Source: Anisakis pegreffii (Eukaryota > Nematoda > Chromadorea > Rhabditida > Anisakidae). Taken from it: a stretch of DNA of 64,000 nucleotides. Below the pieces are notes generated by a model. The model was not told where the DNA came from, did not search any database, and worked only from the letters and a program-made list of their open reading frames with translations. This document shows, piece after piece, positions 50,731 through 64,000 of this stretch. How positions within the stretch are numbered: the stretch's first letter is position 1; the number at the start of each line of letters is the position of its first letter. Made by a program: the position numbers and the translations under genes. The stretch spans positions 62,001 to 126,000 of the forward strand of contig JAPYMA010001087.1 of the NCBI GenBank assembly GCA_035041965.1, given 5' to 3'.

Positions 50731-53700
50731 TCAATCGAGTGCCTCCTCTTGCATAGTTGGCTGCTGATTCGGAGTGGTTTTCGATGAAGTTTCGACGGTC
50801 TCGTCATCTCTGCTTTCATCATCATCAGCAGCAGCAGCAGTATCTTTAGCTGTTGTGCTGGCAGCCGTATCATTTGCACTTTCTGCACTCTCCAAATCGG
50901 CGAGAGCATTTGCGTTTTTGAGTTGAATGAAAATGATTCCATTCAATATGTTCAGCACCTCCAGAACGCTTTGTAACGATGGACGATGTGTCTGAAATGT
51001 TCAATTCAAATCAAACTCCGAAGTTAATAAACACTCCGAAATCAATGCATTATCACTTCTGTTTACTCGTATGCGAACATAATGCACGCTCAAATAGTTG
51101 GTATATTGTTGAATAGTTACTCAACGAAAAGACCAACCAACCTCAATGGGAACAAGCTGACCGATATTGGCAGCACCCTGTCGATTCGCCTCATTGATTC
51201 GTTTCTGGAAAGTGACTGCCTGTTGCGTTAAATGCTTCAGACAATCACCGCTCTCCTTCGTCTTCTCGTGCTCCTCACCGAACGTCTTCGAATAGATTGT
51301 AAATGTTTCCTAAACAATATTTTAAAACAAACTTAGTCCATGCAAATCAACCCTCTCACAAAATCTTCTTTAGCATCTTCAAATCAAATCTTCTTCATAT
51401 TTGCAACATCCAAAATTTCATCTCTGTTTGCTTCTCATATTTAGTAGTCATCTTAATGCATGCCTTATCAACTGCCGGTGGGTCCGAAAAACGATTATCA
51501 AATTAATGTAATCTTTTTTTGGAGGAATTGAATTTGTTGCACAGAAATCGGTTTCAAAGAAAAACCTTTTCCATTTGGAGAGCAGTACGGAAATCACCAC
51601 GACACGAATATGTTCGTGCCATCAAATGATAGATAAGAGCAGTCTTCAAGGCTCGTGGCTCCATATAAATTTGATGTAGTTTAAGGGCACTTTGCAGGAA
51701 CTTCAATGCATCATCGTACTCTTGTATTGCGTATAGTATAACACCAATATTACCGTCGATTTGAGCCATCAACGGATGGTTTTCACCTGCAAATACATAT
51801 GGCTGTGACTTCGCCTAACCAAGTCATATTCCTTACAATTATAGTCAAAACATGGAGAGATATAAAAAAAGAAAACTGATGACTGTAATGTGAAAAAGAA
51901 ACGAAATCAATACTGAACGAACCATGAACCAGCATTAATAGATAGCGAGCGCGATAGAGGAGTTTCAATGAGGCAGCAATATGCAAATTTGCGAATGAGA
52001 AATGAGCCAAGTTGAGCTGAAATTTTACAACGATTATCATCCTCACATGCAGACAATAATGAAGCCATCAACCAATAATAATTAAACGAATTGCTTGTCA
52101 TTAGTTCAAATTCGCATTTATTTTCTGACCGACAATGGTCTTACGACAAAACACGCCGATACTCATACACAATATAGATGTTTGTCATTTGAAAACCAAT
52201 CAAAAATTACTGTGGATATGTGAAAGAACAATTAAAGATAGCAAGAAGGATTTGAAAAGTCTTATAGAATCAACGAACATATTCAAGAATTGTGCTCGCA
52301 CTATCCAAGCCATTGCATCGCTCACTCATCAAAGCAGCCTTGTGCTGCTGTGCGAGTGCCTCGGAAGGATCGCCGAGGATATACGATAAACGCGCCAACA
52401 ACCTCATACACTGAGCCATATCCGGATGCATCGCACCGTAGACATTATTCATCAGATTCAACGCCTCTGCTACCATCTCAAAGCCAGATCGTAATGCACC
52501 TAAAATCAACTGATTTGATTTTACACTCTAAAGAGAGTCACGAACACCAGAAGAACTAAAATACAACACTGGAATTAAGTCTAGTTCCAAGGACTCATAT
52601 GGCTGTGAATAATCAAACGGTGACAGACAACCAAGTACCTTGTTGCACTTTTGCTTGACCAGAAATGAACAAACTATGCGCATCGACCGCTTTTGGATCG
52701 ACGTGTTTCGATACGCAATAGAGATTCTGAATGTCGTCTTCGACAAACGGCAACGCTTTCTTGCCTGTTTCTAGTCCATAGTCACGCAGCAGCATCTGAA
52801 CAACGAAACACTGAGTTTCAACAACGTCTCTTGGACACCGCAACGCTCCAATTCATCCCCACCATCTGCACAACATCTTACCTGAATGCCAACCATCTGA
52901 GCGAATCGACGCAAAATGGACGTTTTCTGAAGTGAATTCTGCGTCACATAAGCATCCATATTCTCAGAAGTTATCTCGAATGCATAGTATGAATCCGACT
53001 CGGAACAAAGATTCGTCCAGAGTGTCTTCGATGAGAGATGTGTCCAGTCGTCGTTCTCTTTCCCGATGCCACCAGCTTGCCTGCGTCGTTTCGTCGAACG
53101 TGCTTTACGAACGTTATTCGCTGAGGATGTCGTCTGTAAGTACACTCAGCTATTCTAAACCACTCGATTACTTGTTGCAATCCATTTTGAATCAACTGAG
53201 ATGCGATCGACTTCAAAATTCCAAAAAAGACGATTTCTTTTTTTGCATGCGAAATCAAGTTCAGCATGTTGTGAAGAAAGATAGTACCTCATCGCCACCG
53301 TTCGATGTAGACGCTGCAGAAGAAATGCCCAGTAAACAGTTCAAGAAATGAGACACCGCAGCTCCACAGTGTGCCGCAGGAACCAGTTGCATGTAGGTAC
53401 GAAACACGTGTTTCGCACTGCGACAGATCAATTCACACATACAAATAGCCTCAAACATAACTTTTCTATACCACAACAGCAATGAATTGATGATGGCTGA
53501 TTACGAATAAAGTCCTGAGAATACTTTCTAGTGCAGAGAGTAGCTCTCTGACACCTAGAAGGTACCTGTTATTGCCATAATGTCTATATATACCTTCAGA
53601 TACTGAAGTTGTTCCACATTTTCGATGATCTTCGTGAGTTTACCCAAATAACGAATGTTTATACCACGAGAGTGCATGGCCTCACTCAACGAAGCTCCTT

Positions 53701-56700
53701 CAACTGGCATTAGGGCATGTTGTAGACAATCGCGAACAAAATTTGGCATTTGCTGAAACGATTCGTTATCATCAAACCTGAATGATCTTTTTTTTATATT
53801 TCTCAACGCTTTATCAAACAACAACAAAAAAGCGAATTTGCATTGCGAATATGAAACTCGAAGTGATCTTAAGACCTGGAACAAATGAAATAATAAACGT
53901 GCGTGCCTGCTCCAGAAGAAATTCGGCGATTTCAGCGATGAGTTTGCGTTGTTTCGTCAGATCCTCATTGTCTGTGTGCTGTACTGTTGAGCAATAACAG
54001 TCCGGATTGAATCGCATATCGAACTCATCGGTTCGCGATGAACCGACAGCAGACGCTGCTTCTGCCATTATCTGCAAAACCATTCTCTCATCCACATCAA
54101 CTAAAAACGGATCTCAGCACCGAATACACACATACTTCTTTGCATCAGCCAAGTGTTTTCTTCAACCGTTTATTTCGAAAGTACCTTTTTGAAATGCACG
54201 ATTCGCATCATTTTGATTTGACATCTTTATGACAGATGAACAAAAGAAGCACGAATCAAATCTTGAATCAAATGAACCTTTTTGGATATTTCTTGATCGA
54301 AACTATCCTCATCCTTCTTCTCATCAGCAACACCTTCGATTGTCCCACTTAATAACTTTTTGGCTGCCTCAGTTTCAAGTTGCGGAATCTCTTCTTGCTT
54401 TGCATCAGCCACTATTTCACTCTATAAACCTCTTGTTTTTTAAACGCTCTCATCTTCATCATTCACGTCAACAACCAACCAGCCAAATGAAAAAAAAAAC
54501 CTTTCCGCACAACGCAATCAATAAAATACTTTAATCTGCACCAAACTACATTTGTTAAAATTGCCTTTTTTTCAAAACGTTACAACAACAATCTCAATCT
54601 ATTCGAAAGCAAACGAAACGACTCATAAAAACTTGTCAACAAACAACTCAAATAAAAACCTTTATTTGGCTGACGATTGCCTCATCCCTATCGACACTCT
54701 TCTTCTCCGAATCGGTCGTTTCTTGCTGTTCTGTTCTCTTGTCATCTTCTCCTTTTCCTTGCTCATCACCTCCGTCAACTTTCTTCTGTTCGTCAGTCTT
54801 TGCCTTATCACTATTTTCGGCTGATGATGACAGTGCTTTAGTTCCATCGAGATGCATTTGTTGCACGTGATGTGCTGCGATGCGAACAAACATCAAATAA
54901 CGATAACTGAAAATCCATTATTATCATTTCTTAAAAACTCTATCCATTATAAACGTTCTCAGTCGATCAATCAGTTTGAACCGTTGTTGACCAGTCAGCC
55001 ATTACTTGCAGATGGATATGTATCCTATCATCTTTAATTTATCGATTTGACAACCATCGATGGAGATTCTATTGAAAGATGCAAAAGTTAAACTGCAAAA
55101 ATGCAAAATTTAAACGCAAGCAATGAAGTCAATAAACGAAAATGAACTACTCACTCAACAAACGCCTCGATCAGTTCTTGTCTCAGAGAGGCGAGTTTAT
55201 GCGGGAATGGACGTGGATAGCCGTTCTTCTTGCAGATTTCAGTCACCTCTGCACCCTCCAAATAGTTTACATCCGGTGGGAATGTCCTCAACAAGTCCAA
55301 TATATAATGCCGAGAGTCGTTGCCAACTATACCCTGAAATTCGACCACTCATCTCAAGAACAATATTCACTCTTCGCTTCATTAATTCACTGTTCATCGC
55401 TCTGAGCATATATGTAAGTCAAGAATATACGTCAGAAGATCGTCGTGCTGTGCGAATAAATGAACATAAAACGAAATGAACACTCGTTCTCGTTCAATCG
55501 AATCTACTAAATTCGGATGATGATGAGTCACGTATAACTAACTTTATTCTACTTCAAACAAAACAGCAATTATCGATACTATGACTCTTTGTTGTGTTAC
55601 CCACTTTGTGCAACAATCAAGCATTGAATGAATAAAAAACGCAGCGATTAACCTTCGTCTCGAATGAAGAATACAATTTAACAGTTTGACCATCTTCCTT
55701 GCCACTCAGCACTTCATGAGGCTGTATCTTCAGCTGCTCAGCTGGTTTCTCCAATAGCTCACGATACTCCTTCAAAACAACGAAATTTTCAAAATGATTC
55801 TTCATTTTCGAAATTTTAAACGTTGACTGACACGTTTGAATTGCGAAAGGATCAGAGTGAATAAGAATGCAAAATAAACGACGTGCAATGTCAATTGCAA
55901 ACGAATAACATTCAAAAAGGCAACCTCGGAACTGATGACAGTCTTGCCAAAATCCACAGAGCCATATACAACACTCTGCTCTTGCTCTCGTTCCAGTATG
56001 CCCGGTATTATTGACTGAGCCGTTACCCTGAACGAGAAAGCAACATGGTCAAAATTATATGACGAATGAATATCAAATCAAAGCAAACTATTCATAAACG
56101 CTTACTGCATAACTCAGCTTTGCTTGCATGAAACATGTTGATGCAATTCAGCAAATCGAACGATGACTATATTTCTCACCTGTAACCTTTGTAATCAACG
56201 ATCACCATTCCAAGAGTGAACAATTTCGGTGTATCAAGTTGTACGTATGCTCGTACCCCCTGCAGATCGTTCGATGTGGCCGCATGCGCTGCTGCATCAC
56301 CACCCAACTCCTGCAATCAAACAAGAGGATACTCTTTTTCAAACTATGCTGAAAGCAATGAATTCGATTATGTGATGAAATTCGTCGAAATTGGACGAAA
56401 GAATTCGCAAACAATTAAGAATAATCGAAAATTTTGAAATCTCTCAACCAAACATTCCCTTCTTACGAAAAAATTGACCATATGGAAGGATAATCCAATT
56501 AAAACTATCATATGAACATGTGATTGCGTCAAAGAATTCAACCACAACGAAGTGTGATAAACGAACTTTATAATGATCCTTCACATCGAAGCCGAGTGAG
56601 AAGAAGATATTGTTCCAAATGAACATATGCGTTCGCGGTTCATCAGCTGGATTTATTGCCATCACGTTACCGTCAACTACGGCCATCGCACCCTTTAAAT

Positions 56701-59646
56701 TATGCTCTCATCATGACAAATTGCACAAAATAATCACAATCAGTAATCGAGTACCAGATTATTCCATCTTATCTATCACGTTATCGATACTCCATCAGCA
56801 CTCAATCCGTCTAATGAACTGAGATTTGCAACAATGCTAACTTCATAAGTGCGATTAGCTATAAGGAAATAGTCTTTTCATCTTAACGAGATTAAACAAT
56901 ATCAACATGGAAAGTAAATAAAAGAAATGAGAACAATACCTTGATAGCAGCCGATACGAAATCGGAATGAATTTTGAAGATGGCACGTTCACGTACCAAT
57001 CGCTCGTTGATTGACTCCTTGGGCAGTTCATGAGTGGTTTGCAGTTCCTCATTCCAATCTCTCACCTGGCCTGGTATATGGTCCTCAAGACCGATTCTAT
57101 GCGGTTGTGTGCAATCCTCTGCACGAATGCCATCTTCGTTTTGCTCTAGTGATGGTGCCACCCAAGAGTTCACCTTTAAGTTTAAATATAACATGTCGAC
57201 TGCTCCATTCAAATATACACCAGTGAAGCGATTCATCAAGACGTTTCAAAAATACCTGATAGGGGGTTGGAAGACGTTCGAAGATATGCTTCTCGGAACG
57301 TTTCTTGAGTATCAGAGCGTAGGCCTTTCTGAATGCCGGGCTGATCGATGAGAGTAGATCGACGAGGGAATGATAAACGGCTTTGTGCGATGGTGACGGA
57401 GTCGGTTTGAAGGTCGACTGCTGATCAGTTGTCGCGTTCACGTAGAAGCCACGTGTACAACACGTTATATGATAACGACGCTCCTCACGTGTCTCAACTA
57501 TCAAATAGAGTATGTCACCCTGGAACGATAGAACAATAATCAAAGAGTTGAATTGCAGGGCATTACCATATGCTATCCAGTTAGATTAATTGATAAACGA
57601 TTTGAAGGTTCGTAACGATGACACATTTCAATTTCAACAGTTGATAACCTTCATTTTACGTGGTCCTGGTGGTGGATTGTACGGTGAAATAGCCAAACTC
57701 TTGAGAGCAACAACCGTTTCGGTATTCGTTGGGAAAAGAGGTACTAATGGACGTTCCTTGTGTCCAGGCAGTAAATACTCTGGTGGCGCACACTCCAATA
57801 ATCTAAAATCACACCTTTTGAAAAACGTGAATGAGTCGTCGGTAAATTCATTCTGAATTTCAACTAAAAGCTCTTCTATCAGAATTGATTACCAAAAAAT
57901 AGTAAGATTAAAAATGGTTCATCAAGAATAAAAAAATTACTTGTCCAAAGACTTTTTACGATCGCCAAGTGTCATTGTGGCCAGATAAGTAAGTGAAGCA
58001 CCCTCGGCACCATTCACTGCATCCGTCATGTCCAAACTGCGAATCAGTTCACGCACATGACGCACGTGTATACGAGCTTCACGAATTGTGTATGGCTCTG
58101 AACAAAATGCAAAATTTTCAGCTAATTTCAGTAAAGAATCTCCTTTCAAAATATACTTCATGCAGTTGATCCTTTACACATATTCACAAATGTATTTGTC
58201 AATTTTTGTCAATTCATATTCGAAAAACGATAAAACGAAACAGCTACAAAACATAACAACCTTCGACAACTTTCAGTACGGAACCATCGCGAAGACCTTT
58301 GATGTTTTTGAGTTCAGTGAAATGATCCAATGAGGTGCCGTTCAACTGCAGACTGAAACACGTACGATGACAAGTCGATTCACGCTCCAGCAGCACTTGA
58401 TGCAACTCTTGTATCATCTCACTTGAGTTCACCTGTAAATCATTTCAATCAGCTTTTCCATTTTATCACGCCATTTTAGCACTAATCCTGAGTCACGTAA
58501 AGTATTTTTATGAACATTCATTCGCATATGCACTGAATTTGACAAACAGGCGCTATAAAAATGTTGATTATAATAATAGTATCAAACCTGTAGATCAAAC
58601 GGTTCACTACCAGGTGCCTGAATCTGTACATAAAACGTTGAATCGTTTGAATTCAGTGACGTATCGCCCTCGTCCTCTGCCTTCTCCGCTGCAACGGATG
58701 AAACAATAATAACACAACAACCTTATTCTGAACAATGCAAAAACGTTTCGGTAGGCATTTAAAGAGCCGATAAATTGAGTGATCAATTAATGAATGAGAT
58801 GGATGGCGCATTAACCTGGTGAATCGACACGTTGTTCGGTCGGCGTGGGCGGTGATTCTGGAGTGGATGGATTGCTGTCGTGTCCAGAATCATCACCAGA
58901 CTGCGGCGAGTTCTCGGATCCATCCTCAGAAAACGCCTGAAGAAGTTTGAAGAGATAAATTTAGAGTGATCTCTTTAGACTCGACTCTTTCAAAGGATAA
59001 TCAGAAATTAAAAACGATTATCGCTAGACGAAACGATAGAGAACAGTCGAAAAAGTTTGAATTGTGTATCAGTTCGACTGGAAACAGTTGCTGCTCTCAA
59101 GTGAAAGAATCCAACGATCAAATTCATTACCGCAGATGCGATCACAAAAAAGAATTCTAACTTTTCATTATTCGCTCTGAATGTGTGTTGCCATTCGAAC
59201 ACAATTCAACATGAAGCAACTGTTGCATTGAATCAAATAAGATTGCAGTTTTTTTTGGTTCCCATTCAAATGAAGTGAAATATCATTTTTGGATTGAATT
59301 TTTCCACGTTAGTGAGCGTATTTCATGTGCTTTAAAAACTTCATTGTGGAACAACTCTTTTTTGCCAAGCCATTTGGAAAAGAAACTCGACTACAATATG
59401 TACACAGTATTCGATTGAAGCAACAGTCTAGTACATTCATTTCCTTTTGTTCAATTCATAAACTCATGACAACAACAACAATCATTTTCGATTTAGCACA
59501 GCCGAAATGTTTCATAGCGTTGAAAGTACTTCAAAAATTTAGAATACACTCGTGACAATGGCAAGATCAGATAAGAGTAAGCGAACCTTAACCGTGGAAG
59601 CAACAACAGGATCAGCGGTGCAAATCGATGCGCTATCTTCACCCAT
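50731..59646 (-). CDS. clu-1: Clustered mitochondria protein homologue (CLU/CLUH)
   Basis: Twenty-five exons, all in phase, about 1418 residues: 59646-59587, 58936-58816, 58688-58588, 58432-58261, 58097-57941, 57802-57649, 57519-57256, 57173-56940, 56692-56567, 56310-56180, 56027-55925, 55769-55653, 55333-55155, 54906-54660, 54421-54253, 54100-53899, 53777-53594, 53449-53288, 53133-52882, 52795-52639, 52499-52279, 52016-51923, 51786-51566, 51309-51142, 50991-50731. CLU is a cytosolic RNA-associated protein that keeps mitochondria dispersed and binds mRNAs for mitochondrial proteins. Order: acidic Ser/Pro-rich N-terminus (1-94); ubiquitin-like CLU_N region (about 95-205); CLU domain (about 344-580; [37 protein letters not shown]); a conserved block at about 582-640 ([20 protein letters not shown]); a Lys/Glu/Asp-rich linker (about 655-775); the central region with [10 protein letters not shown] and [10 protein letters not shown]; tetratricopeptide repeats (about 1100-1330; [20 protein letters not shown]); and an Ala/Asp-rich tail. 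The least certain junctions are the donor at 54253 and the acceptor at 53449. Confidence 0.96.
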
Positions 59647-59662
59647 GCTTAGTTCCTGCAAC
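59647..59662 (-). promoter_or_regulatory. Probable trans-splice acceptor of CLU
   Basis: On the minus strand ggttgcag ends at 59656 and nine bases (gaactaagc) lead to the ATG at 59646. This suggests spliced-leader addition. The nine bases are also in frame and open, so a coding upstream exon is the alternative. Confidence 0.5.
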
Positions 59663-60236
59663 CACAATAATACGATAACATTTTGATATTGTAATAAAAC
59701 AAACGCGATTCGAACGCAATAGCACACAATGTATGGATTAGATCAACAACACTAATGACGTTAACAGCAATAATGATAATAAAAACAACAGCAATGAAGT
59801 AGTGATTCGAAGCAGTCATAAAACAGAACCGGTTGGGTCATCGTTGACCCCGAGAACGGCATAGTAGTCAATGAAAGAATTAAGCGCACAGCAGACAATA
59901 ATTAAGCAGCGCACATCAAGCATTCATTCATTCATATCAAAAAACGTTGCATTGTCAATAATGAATATGACATTTGAATAACAAATTTCAAAAGCACCAA
60001 TCGCTACACGGCAACAACTCTAAATTACTCATTCAGAAGAGTGTGCCAAGATAACACGTCAACAATTGTTTGGGAAATATCTTTAGCGTTTACGAAAGAC
60101 AAACGCAGTATTCAAGAGGGATTATACTGATGAAAGGTACGATTGAAGTTGATTGATAAAAAGTATTTTGGGTAAGTGTGTTGTACAGACACATTAAAAG
60201 ATTAACTTAAGAGTTTTGCAAGAGAAGCGGCGAAGG

Positions 60237-60260
60237 GCTTGCTTGCTTGCTTGCTTGCTT
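60237..60260. repeat. Microsatellite (GCTT)6
   Basis: Six perfect GCTT units. Confidence 0.93.
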
Positions 60261-61154
60261 CCCGCTTTTGTGCAATTTCTGTTTTAATTGAATGTGTTCA
60301 CGGATGATGGATGATGCACATAGAATGAGGCGAACGATACACATAGAAGTTAGAGGAAATATTAACTTTTGAAAGTATTCAATAAATCTGAACGCTTGTC
60401 GTCGTTGTTGTTGGTGGTGCGGCCGGCCGTTGCACTGCCCTCCCTCAAGCCATACTTGGGCTTAAGATTGGCTAAACTATCTCTCATAAAACGCTATCCG
60501 ATTTTATTACATCAACTGCTTGGTCGAGCCTAAGAAGTTAGTGGAAGTAGCCGAAATGAAACAGTTTACAGCAAGTGATCATCATCACAAATATCGCTAA
60601 CAAGCAGGTGGTACCCAGTTGTATTATACAATTCATTCATCACTATCATTAGCAACAGCCTAAAATAACGCAGATGAGCATAACGCACATAAGACATAAG
60701 CAGCTTCACCGCATTTCATAAAAAATATTTGCATATAAAGAATTGAGTACGATGAAGTCGATAATATTACATAGGCATTATTGATTGACGTTGTTACAAA
60801 TGAAACAGTGGATCACGGTGATTGCGTTTTGATAGAAGTGATAAGAATAATAGAGAACTGGATGATAGGAAGAATAGATAAGGAGTAAAGAATTGCTTAC
60901 GAGCAACGTAAAAACACATCGAATGAGTGCAGGCAGCAGCAGGCAGCTAGGGGTATTAGCAACTGCTGGCTGTGCTTGGAAGGATAGATGGATGGATGGA
61001 TATTAGCAATGGACATGTGTACTGAATTGAATCGTTATTGCACAGAAGATATCGTTAGTAGCACAGTTACTATCACTGTTGCGTTTTGTGCTGCTGTCTT
61101 AAGAGTATTTGGAACGTTGAAGAAAATATGTATCGTTTTGTGTGTACATTAATA

Positions 61155-61175
61155 AATAATAATAATAATAATAAT
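61155..61175. repeat. Microsatellite (AAT)7
   Basis: Seven perfect AAT units. Confidence 0.93.
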
Positions 61176-64000
61176 ATACATCAGTGTATGCACATGCATT
61201 TGCTTATCTTTTTTTACGATGCAACGAATTTATTCACATGGAACGAACGAACGACGGAATATTCTGGCATTGTTGACGTGTTGGCACTGCGCTGCGAGTT
61301 CTTTTCTTTTGCCTTTTTTCTTCGGAATTGTACGCTTTTTGAAATGAATGGACGACGACGCATTATTCTTCATTTTTATGTGAAAGCAGGAAGTAGTAGT
61401 TCATTTAGAATATAAGATCTGGGATCGAAATATTTTTATCATACTTGCAGCATCGTCACTGACCATTGTATTGTATATTAAAGTAGTTATTAGAATGAAT
61501 TTGGCCCAGTAATCCCGTTCAAATAAAGATTCGTCAGTTGATGAGAGCTGCTTTATGATTATGACATTGATCACCACTCGGAATGTTTTTTATCTCGCAA
61601 AACGCTTTTCTGTTGTACGCTTTTGAGATAGCAACTAAAATCCCATCATCATCACACACATATCAGATTTCCTAAAGAACCACTCTATGCTGTCTGTCTG
61701 TGCAAACAGTGTTGTGCCGCCCATTTTCAACAAATGAATTTGAAAAGCTTCATTTGTGCATTGAAAAGTACGTTGAACTTATTACTATTATTACTCGTAC
61801 ATTTCAAATGTATTCTGCATTTTGCATCAATTCACTGAAATCGTTTAGCTAATGCATTGAATAACTCAATGCTTTATTAAAATATGAACGAGACATTCAA
61901 CTGGCTGATGGCTATGATAGCATAATGAGCCAAAGGTGTACCAGATTATCGTTACAAATTACTGGCTATAGAGATTCGCAATCCGCTGAGTGAATAATCA
62001 AGGCCACTAGACAACACCATCCATTATTCGCATAAAAACAATCGCAGCAAATGTATTAGTTGCTGAATATAATGTTTCTATTGACGTGAATGCGAAACAT
62101 CGTACGCATAGCGAGTGTAATTTAAGGAATAGGCTAATTGCAAGCAAAATGTGATCGTTAGAGGATAATTGTGCACTTGCAGAGAGAGGAGCACATTCGA
62201 CGTTTGCCTTCCCGTGCCTCATAGGCCATCGTAAGCATTGTGACCGTCACGGTGCACTTCTCCTACCACCAGAAATTATGATCAAGAAGAGCGCTTTCGA
62301 AACATTTAGAATGAACATGAAACAGAAAAATGAATGTCATCAACAACGAGATTAAATATCCTCTCAGATTTATTTGTGACACGACCAATGATCGTAGTGC
62401 GATGCTAAATCGCATGGTGTGATCTTGACTGGCGTTAAAGCAGATGACATTAACCCAAAAAATGCAGCTCTAATATATTCAATATACAATTACCTGCAAC
62501 AACCAGGTAAATTGTTCAATTGTAAAAGAGATAAGTAAGAGTAAGAGACGAGGATTTACATGGCATTTAATTTTTCAAATTGACAGTAAGGATGATGCAC
62601 ACAGCCTGCCTCTTCAATGGAATATGAAGAAGGCGAAAAATATATATGTGTGTACGATAGAGAATATTATCACATCAACACAAACTATGAACGAACGTCC
62701 AGATTGCTGCCAAAAAGTTGATGAATATTACCGAATAAAATATTTACACAAAAGTCGGAATAAAAGTCACAAGATGATACATTCCAACGATTTGCGATTG
62801 TGTATCGAACAAAGTTTCAAAAAAAAGTGAAATAAAAATTGTTCGTGCTTCGTCTGCTTCGATTAATCACACTATGCAAAATGCTGCAATTTCCGACTGT
62901 TTCAACAAACGACGTCGTCGTCCATAATGTCAAGCAGACAGATTCGTTTGAAAAATTCGATAATAATTTCAATTTCTAAAAGCCTTCATAGTCGACAACT
63001 GTAAATTCGGCAACTAAATGAACATGAACATCGGAAACGGGATATAGCAGATTGACTCATCGAACTGAGTCTTTCTCTAATTTCAGCACATCAATACTCT
63101 TTATACTTTCACAATTCTGAAAAAAAGGGATATGAGTTGCAATTTAACAAGAAAGTCATAATGTCTAAACAAGTTCAGCGAATTTTCCATTCACAAAGAT
63201 AAAACGCATCTCACACTTATTGGATCTGCTACATCGGAAGAACAACGGCAAGCTAGTGAGTGATGAGAGATGAAACAGAAAATGAAGCAAACTGAAAAAA
63301 ATCGACAAATAATTGAAAGTGATTTCTGTTTGTAATCGTTTCTGTTCGTAAGCGATATTGTGCTTGTTGGGAGAGAATTTCTTGAAAATGAGTATACTGA
63401 ACCTTTTTGATACAGCGATGCAGTGATAATTGCGACAGTTTTGAGCGCAATGATTAATATCAAATAGCAATGTGAAAGCAATTGTCTTTGATGTTTGCTT
63501 CTTTGCAAAGTCACAAAAACGAATCGAGCTGCTGCTTAACGATCGTAAATCATCAAATGCAACACCAATTAAAAGATCTTCAGTGCAACATTATGTTGCA
63601 AATCATTGCGAGAAAAACTTTTGAAAAAGCTATGATAGAATTTGACTGAAATATAAATCGAATCACTCACTTATCATTAGTTAATGTCTTCAGACTTACG
63701 CTTGAATGATTCCGAAAGTGCTGATAACGATACAAATAAGTGATGGCAACGACAATCGAAGTGATCGCAGAAGCTGCTGTCAACTAACGGTTGATTGATC
63801 ACAAAAATCGATCAGCTAATTCCAACAAAAAAGTACGCAAGCACTTCATTACATGTGCATTACAATACCAACTACACACATTCACACAAACCGGTTGATA
63901 ATCATTCACTCGCGTACATTCTATCAAGATATAACATATGCACAATACAATACGACGACGTTCTTAGAACGCCTCTCACGCTGTTTCCTTGTAAATATTT

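Larger units (their letters stand above)
59663..64000. other. Upstream flank of CLU, no recognised gene
   Basis: A+T-rich with microsatellites, a GC-rich patch near 60.4 kb, a (GGAT)n-like stretch at about 60987-61002 and scattered open frames. A minus frame at 62222-62007 starts MRHGKANVECAPLSASAQLS but has no leader acceptor or known domain. It presumably includes the CLU promoter; no core promoter element stood out. Confidence 0.4.

Noticed and set aside
53261..53482. Extending the CLU exon upstream to include VMFE before AICMCEL
   Set aside because: Only the acceptor ending at 53450 keeps phase with the previous exon, and it matches the spacing of this block in CLU relatives.
1..64000. 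CRISPR arrays, prokaryotic operons, insertion sequences, phage or viral genes
   Set aside because: None were seen. The split genes and spliced-leader-type acceptors identify eukaryotic chromosomal DNA, and no reverse transcriptase, integrase or transposase motif was recognised.

Overview
This window looks like chromosomal DNA of an animal, most likely a nematode. It is A+T-rich, and every gene I can prove is split by GT...AG introns of about 200-1800 bases with mostly short pyrimidine-rich TTTCAG-type acceptors. Several start codons sit 2-95 bases behind an acceptor that has no upstream partner, as expected for spliced-leader trans-splicing. The closest protein resemblances (glutamate dehydrogenase, the ten-cysteine Ly6-like protein) are nematode-like. 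I cannot name the species. Nothing prokaryotic, viral or transposase-like was recognised. Exon models were assembled by hand from splice sites, reading phase and remembered family sequences, and no search was run.

Five genes are well supported. (1) 12-3909 (+): an essential myosin light chain, whose 5' end probably lies left of the window. (2) 1263-1880 (-): a complete two-exon gene for a small secreted, probably GPI-anchored Ly6/three-finger protein, nested antisense in intron 2 of the light-chain gene. (3) 6554-9956 (-): a five-exon Yippee-like (YPEL) zinc-binding protein. (4) 42995-47115 (+): a ten-exon NAD(P)-dependent glutamate dehydrogenase, preceded by three perfect 29-bp repeats. (5) 50731-59646 (-): a 25-exon Clustered mitochondria protein (CLU) of about 1418 residues. 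GDH and CLU are convergent and separated by about 3.6 kb of A+T-rich, low-complexity DNA. Both concern mitochondria (glutamate oxidation; mitochondrial distribution and nuclear-encoded mitochondrial mRNAs), but nothing visible shows they are co-regulated.

The stretch from about 10 to 42.9 kb holds no gene I can identify. It has microsatellites, a 60-bp duplicated element next to a perfect 22-bp-arm hairpin, another short duplicated segment, and several exon-like islands with good splice sites but no recognisable domain. These may belong to unrecognised long-intron genes or be chance, and are given low confidence. About 59.7-64 kb is the upstream side of CLU, with microsatellites and one GC-rich patch. 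I did not find a new multi-gene system. The most interesting items are the nested Ly6-like gene, the GDH leader repeats, the 20-kb repeat/hairpin cluster and the phase-compatible orphan exons.
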